NCBI GenBank assembly: GCA_022575985.1
Contig: JAKSXM010000141.1
Span: forward strand, 124,001-188,000
Length of the DNA stretch: 64,000 nt
Origin: Anagrus nilaparvatae
Taxonomy: Eukaryota > Arthropoda > Insecta > Hymenoptera > Mymaridae
Direction: 5' to 3'
The translations under genes were made by a program, and so were the position numbers. Position 1 is the first letter of the stretch. Every line of letters starts with the position of its first letter. This document shows positions 32,501 through 42,872 of this stretch, one piece after another. Below the pieces are notes generated by a model. The model was not told where the DNA came from. It ran no database searches and saw only the letters and a list, made by a program, of their open reading frames with translations.

Positions 32501-35500
32501 TACTTAATTTTGTGAAAATTATTTTCTCAAAATTTTTTGCATAAAAAAATAAAAAAAACAGCAATATTTTTTTTCTATTTGGACGTAGTACTAAATTTTA
32601 TTCTGTATGAAAGTACTAAAATCTTGAATTATCGTTTTTACTAGTTAATATAGACCATATTAAGAAACTTTTGTTATTGTTAATGAGAAACCATAGTGCC
32701 AATTTACTTTGGCATCGTTTTTTGTAATTGGTAAATTTCCAATCCGCAGTGTCTAATTTTAAAAATTGGGTGTTGGATTCAGACTCTATATGCCCGAAAA
32801 CTCCCATAACTAGTATTAAATTATTTCTTTTTTATTTTTAAAAATTAACCATATAGTTCTGTAATTGCCCAAATTTCGTGTTTGGGTGTTAGATTCGGGT
32901 TTTACGAACGCCCAAAAACCCTAGTAAGCATAATGGAACTAATATTTTTCAATTTGTAAAAATTCAAAAACCATATTTTCTGTAATTTTAAACTTTTTTT
33001 TCTCAAAACTTTTTGCATAAAAAAATAAAAAAAACAGCAATATTTTTTCCTTTTTGAACGTAGTAATACCTAATTTATTTCTATAAAATTATTCTTCAAT
33101 TAATCTCAAAAACTGTGAAATGGAAATTTGACCAAACACCGAAAAATATGGTAAATTTTTAGGAATAAAAACAAAATTTAAAATTATTAGTTATATAAAA
33201 AAAAAAATAGTTCCAAACTTGCGTGCCCAAAAACCCTCGTCAGCTGTTTTAAATTGCTTTTTTCCTATTCTTGAAAATCAACCATTTTTTTCGGTAATTG
33301 GTCAATTTCCAGTTCACAGTTTTAAATTTAAAAATTTAGGTGTTGGATTCAGATTCTGCGTGCCCAAAAACCTTCGTAACCTGTATTAACCTATATCGAT
33401 TCTTAATTAACAGTTCTTGGGCACTTGAATTTTTCGTTAATAAAAATTATTTATTTTAGGCTGAAAAACTCACCTGGTAGGCAATTTGGGTCGCTCTTTT
33501 TATTTCCGGAGTCTGTTCTCACACACAACTCCTGCAAAATGAGATATCAACCCCTAAAATGGGGCAAAATTTCAAAAAGTTCTTAAAGAATCGTCCACCT
33601 ATCAGTGTTCAGTTAAAAAAATCAAAAATTGATTTCTTGGTTTGGTTAATCATTACGTTAACTTCTAAATTAATTAATTCTTAAAGAAACTTACGATGTT
33701 CCCAAATTTAAAAAAATTTTTATTCGGCATCAAAAATAATTACTAAGACTCACAAAACATGGAAAAAAATAATCAAATACGCGTGTATTTGTCCTTACAA
33801 CCCTCCCTGGAGGTATCTTTAGTATAAGCAAGAGATTATTTTCACAACTAAAGAAAATACTGAATATTTTGGGTTGTAAACTCTCTAATTAAGTAATTTC
33901 TATAGTCCCTTTTCACATACGCTGCCGTACATTAAAAATCTCCCTACGTGGATAAATGAGTTCTTTATAATATAAGGGCTTAATCGTCTCGAAATTATTT
34001 ATCAGATGGTGCAAATAATAATAAAAGCTCGAATCGGATGTCTAATTTTTTGAACTTTTTTTTCTCAAAACTTTTTGCATAAAGAAATAAAAAAAATAGT
34101 ACTAGTTTTAGAAATATTTTTTATAGTCAATTTTTTGAATCTGAAACCTAATATTTTTGAATTTTTTTTTTCTTCAAAATGTTTTACAAACTATGCTTGT
34201 CTTGTCATGAATAGATTTCTATATGACTCAAATAGATTTTGTTAAAGAAGATTTTCTATTTGAGACAAATATAGATCTTTTTTTCCAGTGCATGGAAAAA
34301 AATAAGTTAGTACGCTGAATAAAATAAGTACAAGAAAAATATATTTAGCTCTTATTAATACCGTACTGATACCGTAGGTATTGGTTAGACAAGCGTGATT
34401 ACATTTAATAAAATTAAAATATTACAAAATTCTTTATTTTTTAATTTTTATATTAGTCTAAAAGAAAATACAATTGTCTCAAAATTTTCACATAACAGCA
34501 TTCCGGAGCTCTGTAATTACCGACATTTTCTATGGGGAATCTAGTAAATTTTGACTGATTTGAGCTAATCGGTTCCTAACTTTCTGAAGCCAAAAACCAA
34601 TTAAAAAGATTTTCCTCTTACAGAAAATTTTCTTTTTAGTTCCTCTACTCCGCTATCGACTTCGATTTTTGATATTCGATCACTTTTTTTTATTAAACAA
34701 TAATTTATAATAATAAACAGTTCGCGTCCATTCAAACGGGTTCGAATAGATACGAACTTATTAGTCCAGGTAAATGTATGAAACCACCTATACCTAATTA
34801 TGAAAGTGGATGAATCGAGTTGAAACCTTTTGCATTCTCTTCAGGAACATCTCAGGAACAAAGCGTACCCAGGAAATTATTCTCGTATGAAAGGGGGCAA
34901 TTTTAACCCTATTCCCCCCCCACTTACCACACAAGTACAAGATTATTTATGAAATGATTTTTTTTTAATTTCAAGAAGTGTATAGAGGTTTTTTGGGTCA
35001 CGGAATTCAAAACTTATGTCAGAATTACTATTCAAGCTATTGCTGGGGGTGAATTAGCCCCTTTTCACCCCTTTTTACCCCCAAAATATGTAATTCTTTA
35101 AAATTAGTGTTTTTTCAAATTCGACAATGCCTCTATGGATTTTTTGGGTCACAAAATTCAATACTGATGTCAGAATTACTATTTAAGCTATTTCTGGGGG
35201 TGAATTGGCCCTTTTTCACCCCTTTTTACCCCCAAAATATGTAATTCTTTAAAATTAGTGTTTTTTCAAATTCTAAAATACCTCTACTATTTCTTATCTA
35301 TATAAATGATCTTGGCCTAAAAATAATTTACTCAAAATGACTCATGTTTGGAGATGACCTGCAAATCTACATTCAAGTGCCCCATAAGGACTTAAACTTA
35401 GGAGTCTCCCTTCTTCAAACTGATCTTCATGCAATAGAAAATTGGTGTTCATCTAACAATTTCAAAATTAATATTGATAAGTCTAATTTTATGATTTTCG

Positions 35501-38500
35501 GTTAAAAATCTTCAAATTTTTTTGATACAAATACTTCTTTTTACTTCAGCGGTACCAATATTAAACTCTCTAAAACTGTTAAAAACCTTGGACTCTTTAT
35601 CGATCAGGATATGAAATGGAGATCTCATGCAAATCATATTATTAAATCGGTCAACCATGTCCTATACAGACTTAGGCACTTCAAGCACCTCATCAATCAA
35701 AATCTCCGAAAGCAGCTAGTCACTGCTCTAGTCTTCCCAATCCTTGACTCTGGTGTTTTCCCTATGAGAAAGAGCATCCCGGAATATTAGGGGAAAATCT
35801 GCACCGGAATGAAATCTAAAAAACCTTTTGCAGATTGTTTATACATTAAAAAAAATAACTGCCCCGTTGGAATTTTGCCCCCGGCTGCCCTTCAAGGGGC
35901 AGGGGGGGCAAAAACGAGCTATTTTTCTCTTTTTTTTCAAAAATCATTCAAAAATTCATATCTCTGGTTCCTTAGTACCAAAATAGGTTTAAATGGTCTT
36001 AAAAAATTCGTATTTTATATCGCTTTCGCGTTAAAAAATCAAAAAATAATTTTGCCCACTTTAGGAACCCTTAAATTCAAAAATACTGGAGACTAACGTT
36101 AAAAATTTTACTTTAAAATTCAATTATTTTGCTATATCAAAAATAACCTCTCTGGAAAATGTATATATTTTTTGTCTATCAAATAGCTTTAAAACGAGAG
36201 CGGTTAGAGCAAATTTGAGCCGCGAAAACCGTCAAAATTTCAAAAAAACCAAAATTTTTTATGGGGGTTTTTTGATGATAACAAGGGGATTCTCAACTGT
36301 TTGGGAATAAGATTTGCTTCTAACTTTCAAAACAGGTTGTGGAAGTTGAGAAAACATCCTTCATACCTTCAGTTTACCTGAATGGGCCTCCTGGTCCTAG
36401 AAATTAGACCCTATAGCAGGGTTATATGCTATATAAGATAGGACTTTTTAGGCTATCTGCTAAATGGCGCTGCTACCTTGTAATTGAACCAAATACCTTC
36501 CGGTTAGTCTCATTTTTTTTTGAGTATTTACCACCTTTTGTGCCTCGTAAACCGCATTTTTTTATCAGTAATTCTCTTACCGTTATAGTTAATAAACCAA
36601 ATGAACATATTTGGCCAAAAATGACCAGTTTTTAAATTGCTGCAAAAATTGTAATTTTTGACTTAAATGGGTCTTATAGAACTCAAAATTTTTGTGCAAG
36701 CTCCTAGTTTTTAAAAGTTTTTTACTCGTTCCTTTTGCTTCTGTTTTTTTCGTGATTTAGCTCAATAAAGATAGTCTTTAAAATATTAGCGTTTATTAAA
36801 ATATCTTAAAGCGGAACTCTGACTTTTATATCTCGCAAACAATTGATCGAAAATAAATGAGTAAAGAATTCTTAAAAACTACGAGCTTGCACAAAAATTT
36901 TGAGTTCTATAAGACCCATTTAAGTCAAAAATTACAATTTTTGCAGCAATTTAAAAATTGGTCATTTTTGGCCAAATATGTTCATTTGGTTTACTGACTA
37001 TAACGGTAAGAGAATTACTGATCAAAAAATGCGGTTTACGAGGCACAAAAGGTGATAAATACTCAAAAAAAAATGAGACTAACCGGAAGGTATTTGGTTC
37101 AATTACAAGGTAGCAGCGCCATTTAGCAGATAGCCTAAAAAGTCCTATCTTATATAGCATATAACCCTGCTATAGGGTCTAATTTCTAGGACCAGGAGGC
37201 CCATTCAGGTAAACTGAAGGTATGAAGGATGTTTTCTCAACTTCCACAACCTGTTTTGAAAGTTAGAAGCAAATCGTATTCCCAAACAGTTGAGAATGCC
37301 CTTGTTATCTTCAAAAAACCCCCATAAAATATTTTGGTTTTTTTGAAATTTTGACGGTTTTCGCGGCTCAAATTTGCTCTAACCGGTCTCGTTTTAAAGC
37401 TATTTGATAGACAAAAAATATATAAATTTTCCAGAGAGGTTATTTTTGATATAGCAAAATAATTGAATTTTAAAGTAAAATTTTTAACGTTAGTCTCCAG
37501 TATTTTTGAATTTAAGGGTTCCTAAAGTGGGAAAAATTATTTTTTGACTTTTTAACGCGAAAGCGATATAAAAGACGAATTTTTTAAGACCATTTAAACC
37601 TATTTTGGTACTAAGGAACCAGAGATATGAATTTTTGAATGATTTTTGAAAAAAAAGACAAAAAAAGCTCGTTTTTGCCCCCCCCCCCTGCCCCACGAAG
37701 GGCAGCTGGGGGCAAAATTCCAACGTGGAAGTTATTTTTTTTTATGTATAAGCAATCTGCAAAAGGTTTTTTAGATTTCATTCTGGTGCAGATTTCCCCC
37801 TAATATTCCGGGATGCTCTTTAACGGATCAGCAGTACAAACGTCTTCAAAAGCTTTTAAATGCATCTGTTAGATATGTTTTTGATATCAGATATCCGTCA
37901 CGTACTTCCCCTGATCATACGGAGATCCTTAAAGGCTTTGACAGATCTGCCCTACAGATTAAAAACCTCCATATCTAGATTTTAATGATTTTAAGTTATT
38001 TAATAAAACGCGTTTCCATTGATTTAATTATGTACTATTCAAGGTCCCTGAATCAAAAATATTCTAAATCCCTAAACCCGGATTATTCTAACAAGGGGAG
38101 TTCAATACATTTGGAACACCAAATTACACCAAATGGTTATGGATGAGTTTATTATTTTAAAAAAACATGTCGTCTACCCTCCGTTCATTCCAATGGGCTT
38201 TCTGGGCCTGAAAACGCAGGGTTCAATGTTATAAAATAGCGTCTTTTGGTAATTTTCAATGAAACGCGAAAACCTTAAAAATTTGCCAAAACTTTTCTGG
38301 TTGGTCTCATTTTTTTGGTGTAAGTATCACCTTCCAAACGCCACAAACCTCAATTTTTTATCATCAATTCTCTCATCACTATAGCCAATGAACCGAATGG
38401 TAATTTTTTGTTAAAAATGACCAATTTTTAAATTGATGCCAAATTTATAATTTATTACGAAAATGGGTTTTATAAGTCTCAAAATATTTCCACAAGCTTC

Positions 38501-41500
38501 AAATTTGCAAAAATTTTTTACTCTACATTTTTAAATTATTTTTTAATAAGATATGATAACTTGAAGTCGGAGTCCCAATTTTATGATTTTTTAAAAAAGC
38601 TCATTTTTAATGTTAACTTTGAAGAGCTATTTCTTAAAAACAACTCAAGGAAATGAGACAAGTAAAGAATTTTTGGAAACTTGAAGTTTGTAGAAATTTT
38701 TCGAGACATATAAAATCCATTTTTGTCAGAAATTACAAATTTGGCAGCAATTTAAAAATTGGTTATTTTTAGCCGAAAATTACCCTTTGGTTAATTGGCT
38801 ATAATGATGTGAGAATTATTGATAATAAATTGTGGTTTACGATGTTTGAAAGGTGACCCTTACAACAAAAAAATGGAATTAAGTACAAGTGTTTTGGTTA
38901 ACTTGTGAGGTTTAAGCGTTTCATTGAAAATTACCATAAAACCCTATTTTATAACATTGAAAACACGCAGGTGAAACGCATTGCAGGCCCAGAAGGCCCA
39001 TTGGAATGAACGGAGGGTAGCTGGAATGTTTTTTCAACATAATACTAATGTATTCTAAGTCCCTAAACCAAAATTATTCTGAGACTCTAAACCCGGATTA
39101 TTTAAACTCCCAAAATTGAAATTGTTCCAAGTCCCATTTGACCCCTTCCCCTCCTTAAATCGAAGAATTTCGAACTCCCCCCTTGATTTTCAGATTTCCA
39201 GGGTATCCCCTCCGTATAAACACTTATTTCATCATTTTCCATGTTAAAATAAATTGAAAATTTCCAATTTTGTTTTATTGAATTTAATTGTAATTGTATT
39301 TAATTGGAATCAATTGTAACATCAAAAAGTTGGATTTAATGATGACTAATTTGATCGGATTTTAATCTAATTGCTTTTTATTCCAACTAATCGTGATTTC
39401 ATTCAATTGGATTTAATTGTGATTGTATTTAATTGTAATTAATGGTAATTGTATTTAACTGAAATTAATTGTAACAAAAAATATTTGATTTAATTATGGT
39501 TTAATGTGATCCGAGTTTAATCTAGTTGCTTTTTATTCGAATTAATCGTGATTTTATTTAATTGATTTTAATAGTAATTGAATTCAATTGTATTCTAATT
39601 TAATTGTAATTAAAAGGATACTTCGGTCAGGGTGCAGGCTGATTAATAAAGAACAAAAAATATTAATTATATTTTAAGATCTGATAAAAAAAATTAACAA
39701 TTTTTTTCTACAAATTATAAATATAGGATTTCATTAAAAATGAATAAACTGTATCAATTAATTATTGAATTAAAATAAAAAAAAAAAAATTAATTTTAAT
39801 GAAAAAAAAAAAAATTCACTTGCCAGGTATAATTGGCAGCGGCTATTTATGTAGCTTAAAAAACTAGTTTCAGATATTAATATTTTTTTTGGTTGTTTAA
39901 TTTTCTTATGTTTATTTTACTGTGCTCAAAAAACCAATTAATGTTCATTTTTTTTCGTGTGCAACTTCAATACCACCTTCATACGAACGTGGAGAATAAC
40001 ATTCCAATTTATCTTCATAAAAAGGTTATTTAAAAATGTCTTTTGTTAACATTCATAAAAAGGTTCTTAAGAATGTTATTTTGAACGTTATTAATAACAT
40101 TTAATAAATTAAAATTATTTTTTTTTTTAATTTGCTTTAAATTTAGTATTATTATTAATAATAAGGATGCTATGAATAAGAAAAATGTTTTAATTTTTTT
40201 TAAAGATTTTTATGTTTTAATGAAACATAAAATTTAATTTTTAATCTTAATAAAGTTCATAAAAGCCTATACAAACTTAATTAACATTTAATTTTCATTA
40301 ATTTATTAATTAATGTTTTTCTAGTTTAAATTGCCACAAACTTGTAACATATGCATAATAAAGAATAGAAACAATTTTTTCCTCACATGCATATGCAACA
40401 ATTTTTATTTTTTACAGAGTTTATGGCAATTTAAACTAGAAAAACATTGTTTGTAAGACAGCGGTAAACTCCATATTGCAGAACTACTGTAACAAATTGT
40501 TACAAATAATTATATAAATTTTATACGCTTTAATTGTGATAACGTAGGATGTTTTGAGAGTATTCACTGCACGTGTCGGACATTCTGTAACTAAAAATTC
40601 TGTAACTAAAAAGTGAAATCCTGAAATGTGACTTGCTATTATCGGTTCACAATCCTAAATTTTGTTTTTTCCGTTTCCCTAAAAATCCAAAAAATTGTAA
40701 AAATTAAAGAGTAAAATTTTAAAATAATAAATTATATCTTATAAACATACCAACATAACTCCACTTGAAAAGCTTCATCTTATGGATCACATGAAAAAAT
40801 TTCAGCACAAAACTAGGTCAAGATACTTTTCCTGGACCTAAATCACCTAGGATCTACCTCGCGCCAACATACAAAAATTGAAAACCTCTGTAAAAAATAA
40901 AAAATTACATTTATATAATATTAGTGTTCAAATTACTATAGAACATTAAAATGGACTACTTGAAGTAACTTACCTAATAAAATTTGAAGTAATCCATTTC
41001 ATAATTGGTCCCATGTCTTGCATATTGTAAGCGCATTGATCCAAGCCAGTCTTTTGTATATAAAGTCTGAAAAAATAAAATGAACATTAACATATTTAGA
41101 AAATATAATTTTATACTTTTTACTTACCGAAATCATCATATAAGAGTATTTTTGGTTAGTATCCTATACCACAAAACCTGAAAAACAACACAAACTATCA
41201 AACTCCACATAAAGTATAAAAAAAGAAATAAAACAATGTTGTACTTATCTATAACAATTTATCTATAATTTTAAACTAATAAGAAGAAAATTTAAAAGAG
41301 TAATGTACATTTAATTATTTAATTATTTAATATAAAAAAAACAAATAAATGTAATGAACCACATGTTCATCTCAAAATTGTTATTAGATCATAACAGCCT
41401 GCCTTGACCAGAAAAATGTTTTTATAGGGGGCCATTCATAAATGAGACCGGACAATATTTTGCACTTTTGGACTTTCCCTGTTGAAAATAAGACAAATGA

Positions 41501-42684
41501 AAAATTTTTCATTATTTTACAATCTTTTTTTAAAGAAAATTCAAACCCCTCCTCCCTACCTCCATTACGTAAGTTATGGATAATTCCTAGTAAAATTTCA
41601 TTAATTAACATTTTAATAAAAATCAAAAATTTAAATTAGCCAAAAAGTTTTCATATTTGAATTTATCCATTGTTTTATAAAATCAATCAAAAAATTCAGA
41701 TGTTTACATATGTACATTTTTTATAAAAACTAAACAAAACTTAAAATTTTTTTAATAATAATGAGTAAACAGTATAAATACTGTTTTACGTTCCAATTAA
41801 TTAAAATTATTTTTTGTAAAATTTTCAAAAATTTTTTAATTTTTTTGTTTGTTCATATGTAAAAAGCAGAAAACAGGGTTTTACACTGACGAGACTCACC
41901 CTGTTTTCTTGCAGAGTCGAAATGGACAATCAGATTTTTCATTTTTTAATCATTTTTTTAAACATTTTTAACATCAAAAAATAAATTTTTACACCATCTA
42001 ACTTTTTTTCAATAATTATTCTGTGTGACAAAGGGAGGCTCAGTCCTCAGAAACACAGATAACAATAATGAAAAAAGTTATATATTTTTAGTTCCATGTA
42101 GATCGTTTTATTATTCATAATAAACTTATCAAATTAATTAAAATTTTTTTGTTAATTTAATTAAAATTATTTACTTTTTACAGGAAAAACCAGGACAATA
42201 GAAAAATACAGGAACGTTTATAGCAAAGAACAAAAACTCGAACTAGAGAAAGAATTTCGGTTCAATAAATTCATATCAATGGACAGAAAAAAGGAAATTG
42301 TAAGAAACCTCGGCCTAACCGAACGCCAGGTAAAATAAAAGATTTTTTAAATTTAAAGATTTCTTTGTTCTAATATAAAATTAAATAAATTTTTCTAATC
42401 AACAGATTAAAATATGGTTTCAAAACCGCCGAGCAAAAGATCGTAGAAAAGGCATAAAACACGATGACGAAATCCTGAACGAAGTACCAAAAGATCACCA
42501 AGAGATTCAAGATATTCAAGAAGTTCCTATGAATCAAAGATGCTCAACCCCACCGATGCCAACCAATCTTTCAACATCTCCATCAAACAGTCTAAATTTA
42601 GTTTATGATCGTTTTAAGCAAACTTCGCCAATTCTCAATCCTCCAATTTTGTCTGGACGCACTTATCCATTTTGTATATATTAG
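20577..42684 (+). CDS. cad: caudal/Cdx-type homeodomain transcription factor, divergent, 357 aa, 3 exons
   Basis: Nuclear transcription factor; caudal genes pattern the posterior embryo and gut. Exons 20577-21225, 42184-42329 and 42406-42684 join in phase to 357 aa. Start at the ATG giving MVSYLNPPS, as in caudal proteins; the upstream in-frame TTG is not needed. Residues ~36-70 are His/Tyr/Gln-rich and ~115-180 Ser/Asn-rich. The hexapeptide FDWMKK is at 204-209, followed by a short linker with KTRT. The homeodomain is at 222-281: EKYRNVYSKEQKLELEKEF, then QIKIWFQNRRAKDRRK with Trp48, Phe49, Asn51, Arg53 and the Cdx-type Ala54. An intron splits codons 44/45 as in other Cdx genes. The homeodomain is very divergent (FISMDRKKEIVRNL where caudal has YITIRRKSEL-type sequence). 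AATAAA lies at 42810. Intron 1 is 20,958 bp, almost all repeats. Confidence 0.9.
21310..22179. repeat. right arm of ~870-bp inverted repeat flanking caudal exon 1
   Basis: Inverted partner of 18719-19588. It begins 84 bp after the exon 1 donor, so the caudal start, exon 1 and donor lie in the ~1.7-kb loop between the arms. The ORF at 21914-22243 mirrors the one at 18712-18987 in the other arm and is not a gene. Confidence 0.88.
22191..23173. mobile_element. TIR element with TACAGGAG ends, ~0.98 kb
   Basis: Left end TACAGGAGAAGAAAGGCAAT is matched inverted at the right end (ATTGCCTTTTTACTCCTGTA), with GATATTG continuing inward on both. An inverted partner of the left end lies at once inside it (22213-22240), making a tight hairpin, and another copy of the word lies near 22915-22945. 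No transposase. Target-site duplication not resolved. Confidence 0.6.
24248..25909. mobile_element. foldback element, 1.66 kb, inserted in left palindrome arm
   Basis: Ends TGGGCATATCCATTACTTTT, inverted at the right end (AAAAGTAATGGATATGCCCA). Arms continue through TGACTCCGATCGGGCTCAAA and turn near 25080. The matching place in the right arm of the 10-kb palindrome (about 32460-32480) lacks it, giving an empty-site comparison. ORFs inside (24704-24916, 24757-24954, 25309-25500) are mirrored by-products. Confidence 0.9.
28070..28456 (+). mobile_element. 3' end of a non-LTR retrotransposon (jockey/CR1-like) with 10-bp target duplication
   Basis: Short frames such as NYIISN..LPSNLKMLD-like remnants of a retrotransposon C terminus are followed by an AT-rich 3' UTR and the tail AATAAATTATTATTATTATT. 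It is bracketed by the exact repeat TTATATATAA at 28060-28069 and 28457-28466, a target-site duplication. 5'-truncated, as usual for LINEs. Confidence 0.75.
29670..31794. mobile_element. TTAA-site DNA element with foldback core, 2.1 kb
   Basis: Bounded by TTAA at 29666-29669 and 31795-31798. TIRs are GGACTTATGACCCCAATAGG (left) and GGAGTTATGACCCTAATTGG (right, inverted). Inside, 29700-31290 is an imperfect palindrome made of repeated ~130-150-bp units with the words GGGTCGCTGA, ACCCTTAAATTGGCCAAAAC and ACCCCTAAAAGGGG. A unique ~500-bp stretch lies at the right. The other palindrome arm shows the uninserted TTAA. TTAA duplication suggests mobilisation by a piggyBac-type transposase; none is encoded here. 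Confidence 0.85.
33306..34979. other. intron DNA, mostly unassigned, with scattered foldback-family fragments
   Basis: 33310-33400 continues the internal words of the big palindrome (GGTGTTGGATTCAGATTCTG). 33450-33570 resembles the arms of the nested foldback at 46151-48160 (GGTAGGCAATTTGGGTCGCT, ACAACTCCTGCAAAATGAGA). No coding sequence recognised from 33600 to 34980. Confidence 0.4.
34980..35283 (+). repeat. tandem duplication, period ~151 bp, two copies
   Basis: Both copies read TTTTTTGGGTCAC, TGTCAGAATTACTATT, GGGGGTGAATT and CACCCCTTTTTACCCCCAAA in order, and end in TTTAAAATTAGTGTTTTTTC. They directly precede the reverse-transcriptase fragment. Confidence 0.85.
35287..37985 (+). pseudogene. 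non-LTR retrotransposon reverse transcriptase fragment, split by a foldback insertion
   Basis: 35287-35768 encodes, with two in-frame stops, the RT region LFLIYINDL, a GDDLQIYI catalytic-box remnant (Phe-Gly-Asp-Asp), AIENWCSSNNFKINIDKS and KNLGLFIDQDMKWRSH. After the inserted foldback the frame resumes at 37822 (TDQQYKRLQKLLNASVRYVF, then SRTSPDHTEILKG). This is the thumb and C-terminal domain of a jockey/R1-like element in the strand sense of caudal. Truncated at both ends and dead. Confidence 0.85.
35769..37821. mobile_element. foldback element, 2.05 kb, inserted in RT fragment
   Basis: Ends AAAGAGCATCCCGGAATATT and its reverse complement, with arms over 900 bp of high identity. The turn is near 36.80 kb. 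Each arm has a GC-rich GGCAGGGGGGGCAAA patch. Mirrored ORFs (35809-36096 with 37490-37723; 36426-36635 with 36951-37160) are by-products. It interrupts a retrotransposon frame, so it inserted later. No obvious target duplication. Confidence 0.92.
38160..39032. mobile_element. foldback element, 0.87 kb
   Basis: Ends AAAAACATGTCGTCTACCCT / AGGGTAGCTGGAATGTTTTT, then CCGTTCATTCCAATGGGC paired with GCCCATTGGAATGAACGG. Internal words (GGTCTCATTTTTTTGGTG, CTCATCACTATAGCCAAT) recur in the foldbacks at 26385-27330 and 35769-37821. The flanks on both sides carry the same ATTATTCT..AAACCCGGATTATT words. Confidence 0.88.
39255..39620. repeat. degenerate AATTG-rich tandem repeat
   Basis: Multiple copies of TTTAATTGTAATTGTATTTAATTG with variants. 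A longer ~180-bp unit including GGATTTAATGATG, TTTAATCTA(A/G)TTGCTTTTTATTC and TAATCGTGATTT is present twice. Confidence 0.8.
39621..40311. other. AT-rich intron DNA, nothing recognised
   Basis: Poly-A/T tracts and a short direct repeat TTCATAAAAAGGTT (about 40014 and 40052). No coding sequence or element boundary that I can support. Confidence 0.3.
40312..40448. mobile_element. mini-hairpin (137 bp)
   Basis: AATGTTTTTCTAGTTTAAAT at the left end is inverted perfectly at the right end; arms are ~30 bp with a ~75-bp loop containing ATGCATAT. Probably a very short MITE. Confidence 0.75.
40449..42183. other. 3' end of caudal intron 1, mostly non-repetitive
   Basis: The longest stretch of intron 1 without an obvious foldback, so the best place for a cis-regulatory element. 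On the minus strand it holds consensus splice-like borders (see findings). A degenerate inverted pair at about 41428-41590 (GGGGGCCATTCATAAATGA against ACGTAAGTTATGGATAATTC) resembles an eroded MITE. A short hairpin GAAAACAGGG...CCCTGTTTTC is at about 41868-41911. The exon 2 acceptor is CTTTTTACAG at 42183. Confidence 0.4.
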
Positions 42685-42872
42685 AATTGTAGTGTATAGT
42701 GATAAGTTTTAGTTGAACCAAAATACAAAAAATATATAAATTTTTATTTTTTAGACTGTAATTAATAATTTTAAGATTTTAGTTAATGATTTAGAAATTA
42801 TAGTTAGTGAATAAAAAAAATTTCCTAATATCCTGCCTTGATCTCCGAAGTAAAACTAAATAAGATTTACTA

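Larger units (their letters stand above)
23262..33305. repeat. composite ~10-kb palindrome in caudal intron 1
   Basis: Outer ends TTGACCAATTACCGAAAAAA and its reverse complement. Inverted matches continue inward in order: 23270-24060 with 32510-33300, 25915-26560 with 31800-32480, and 27440-27930 with 28800-29200, the turn lying near 28.1-28.5 kb. At least three later insertions interrupt it (24248-25909, 28070-28456, 29670-31794). Arms are clearly diverged, so it is old. It also contains smaller inner foldbacks, for example 26385-27115 and 29380-29585. No protein-coding gene inside. Confidence 0.85.

Noticed and set aside
35809..37723. Four ORFs of 69-95 aa in mirrored pairs
   Set aside because: They are the same sequence read from the two arms of one palindrome and match no protein pattern.
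41384..41639. Pair of overlapping ORFs on opposite strands near 41.4-41.6 kb
   Set aside because: They cover an eroded inverted-repeat element and show no protein family pattern.
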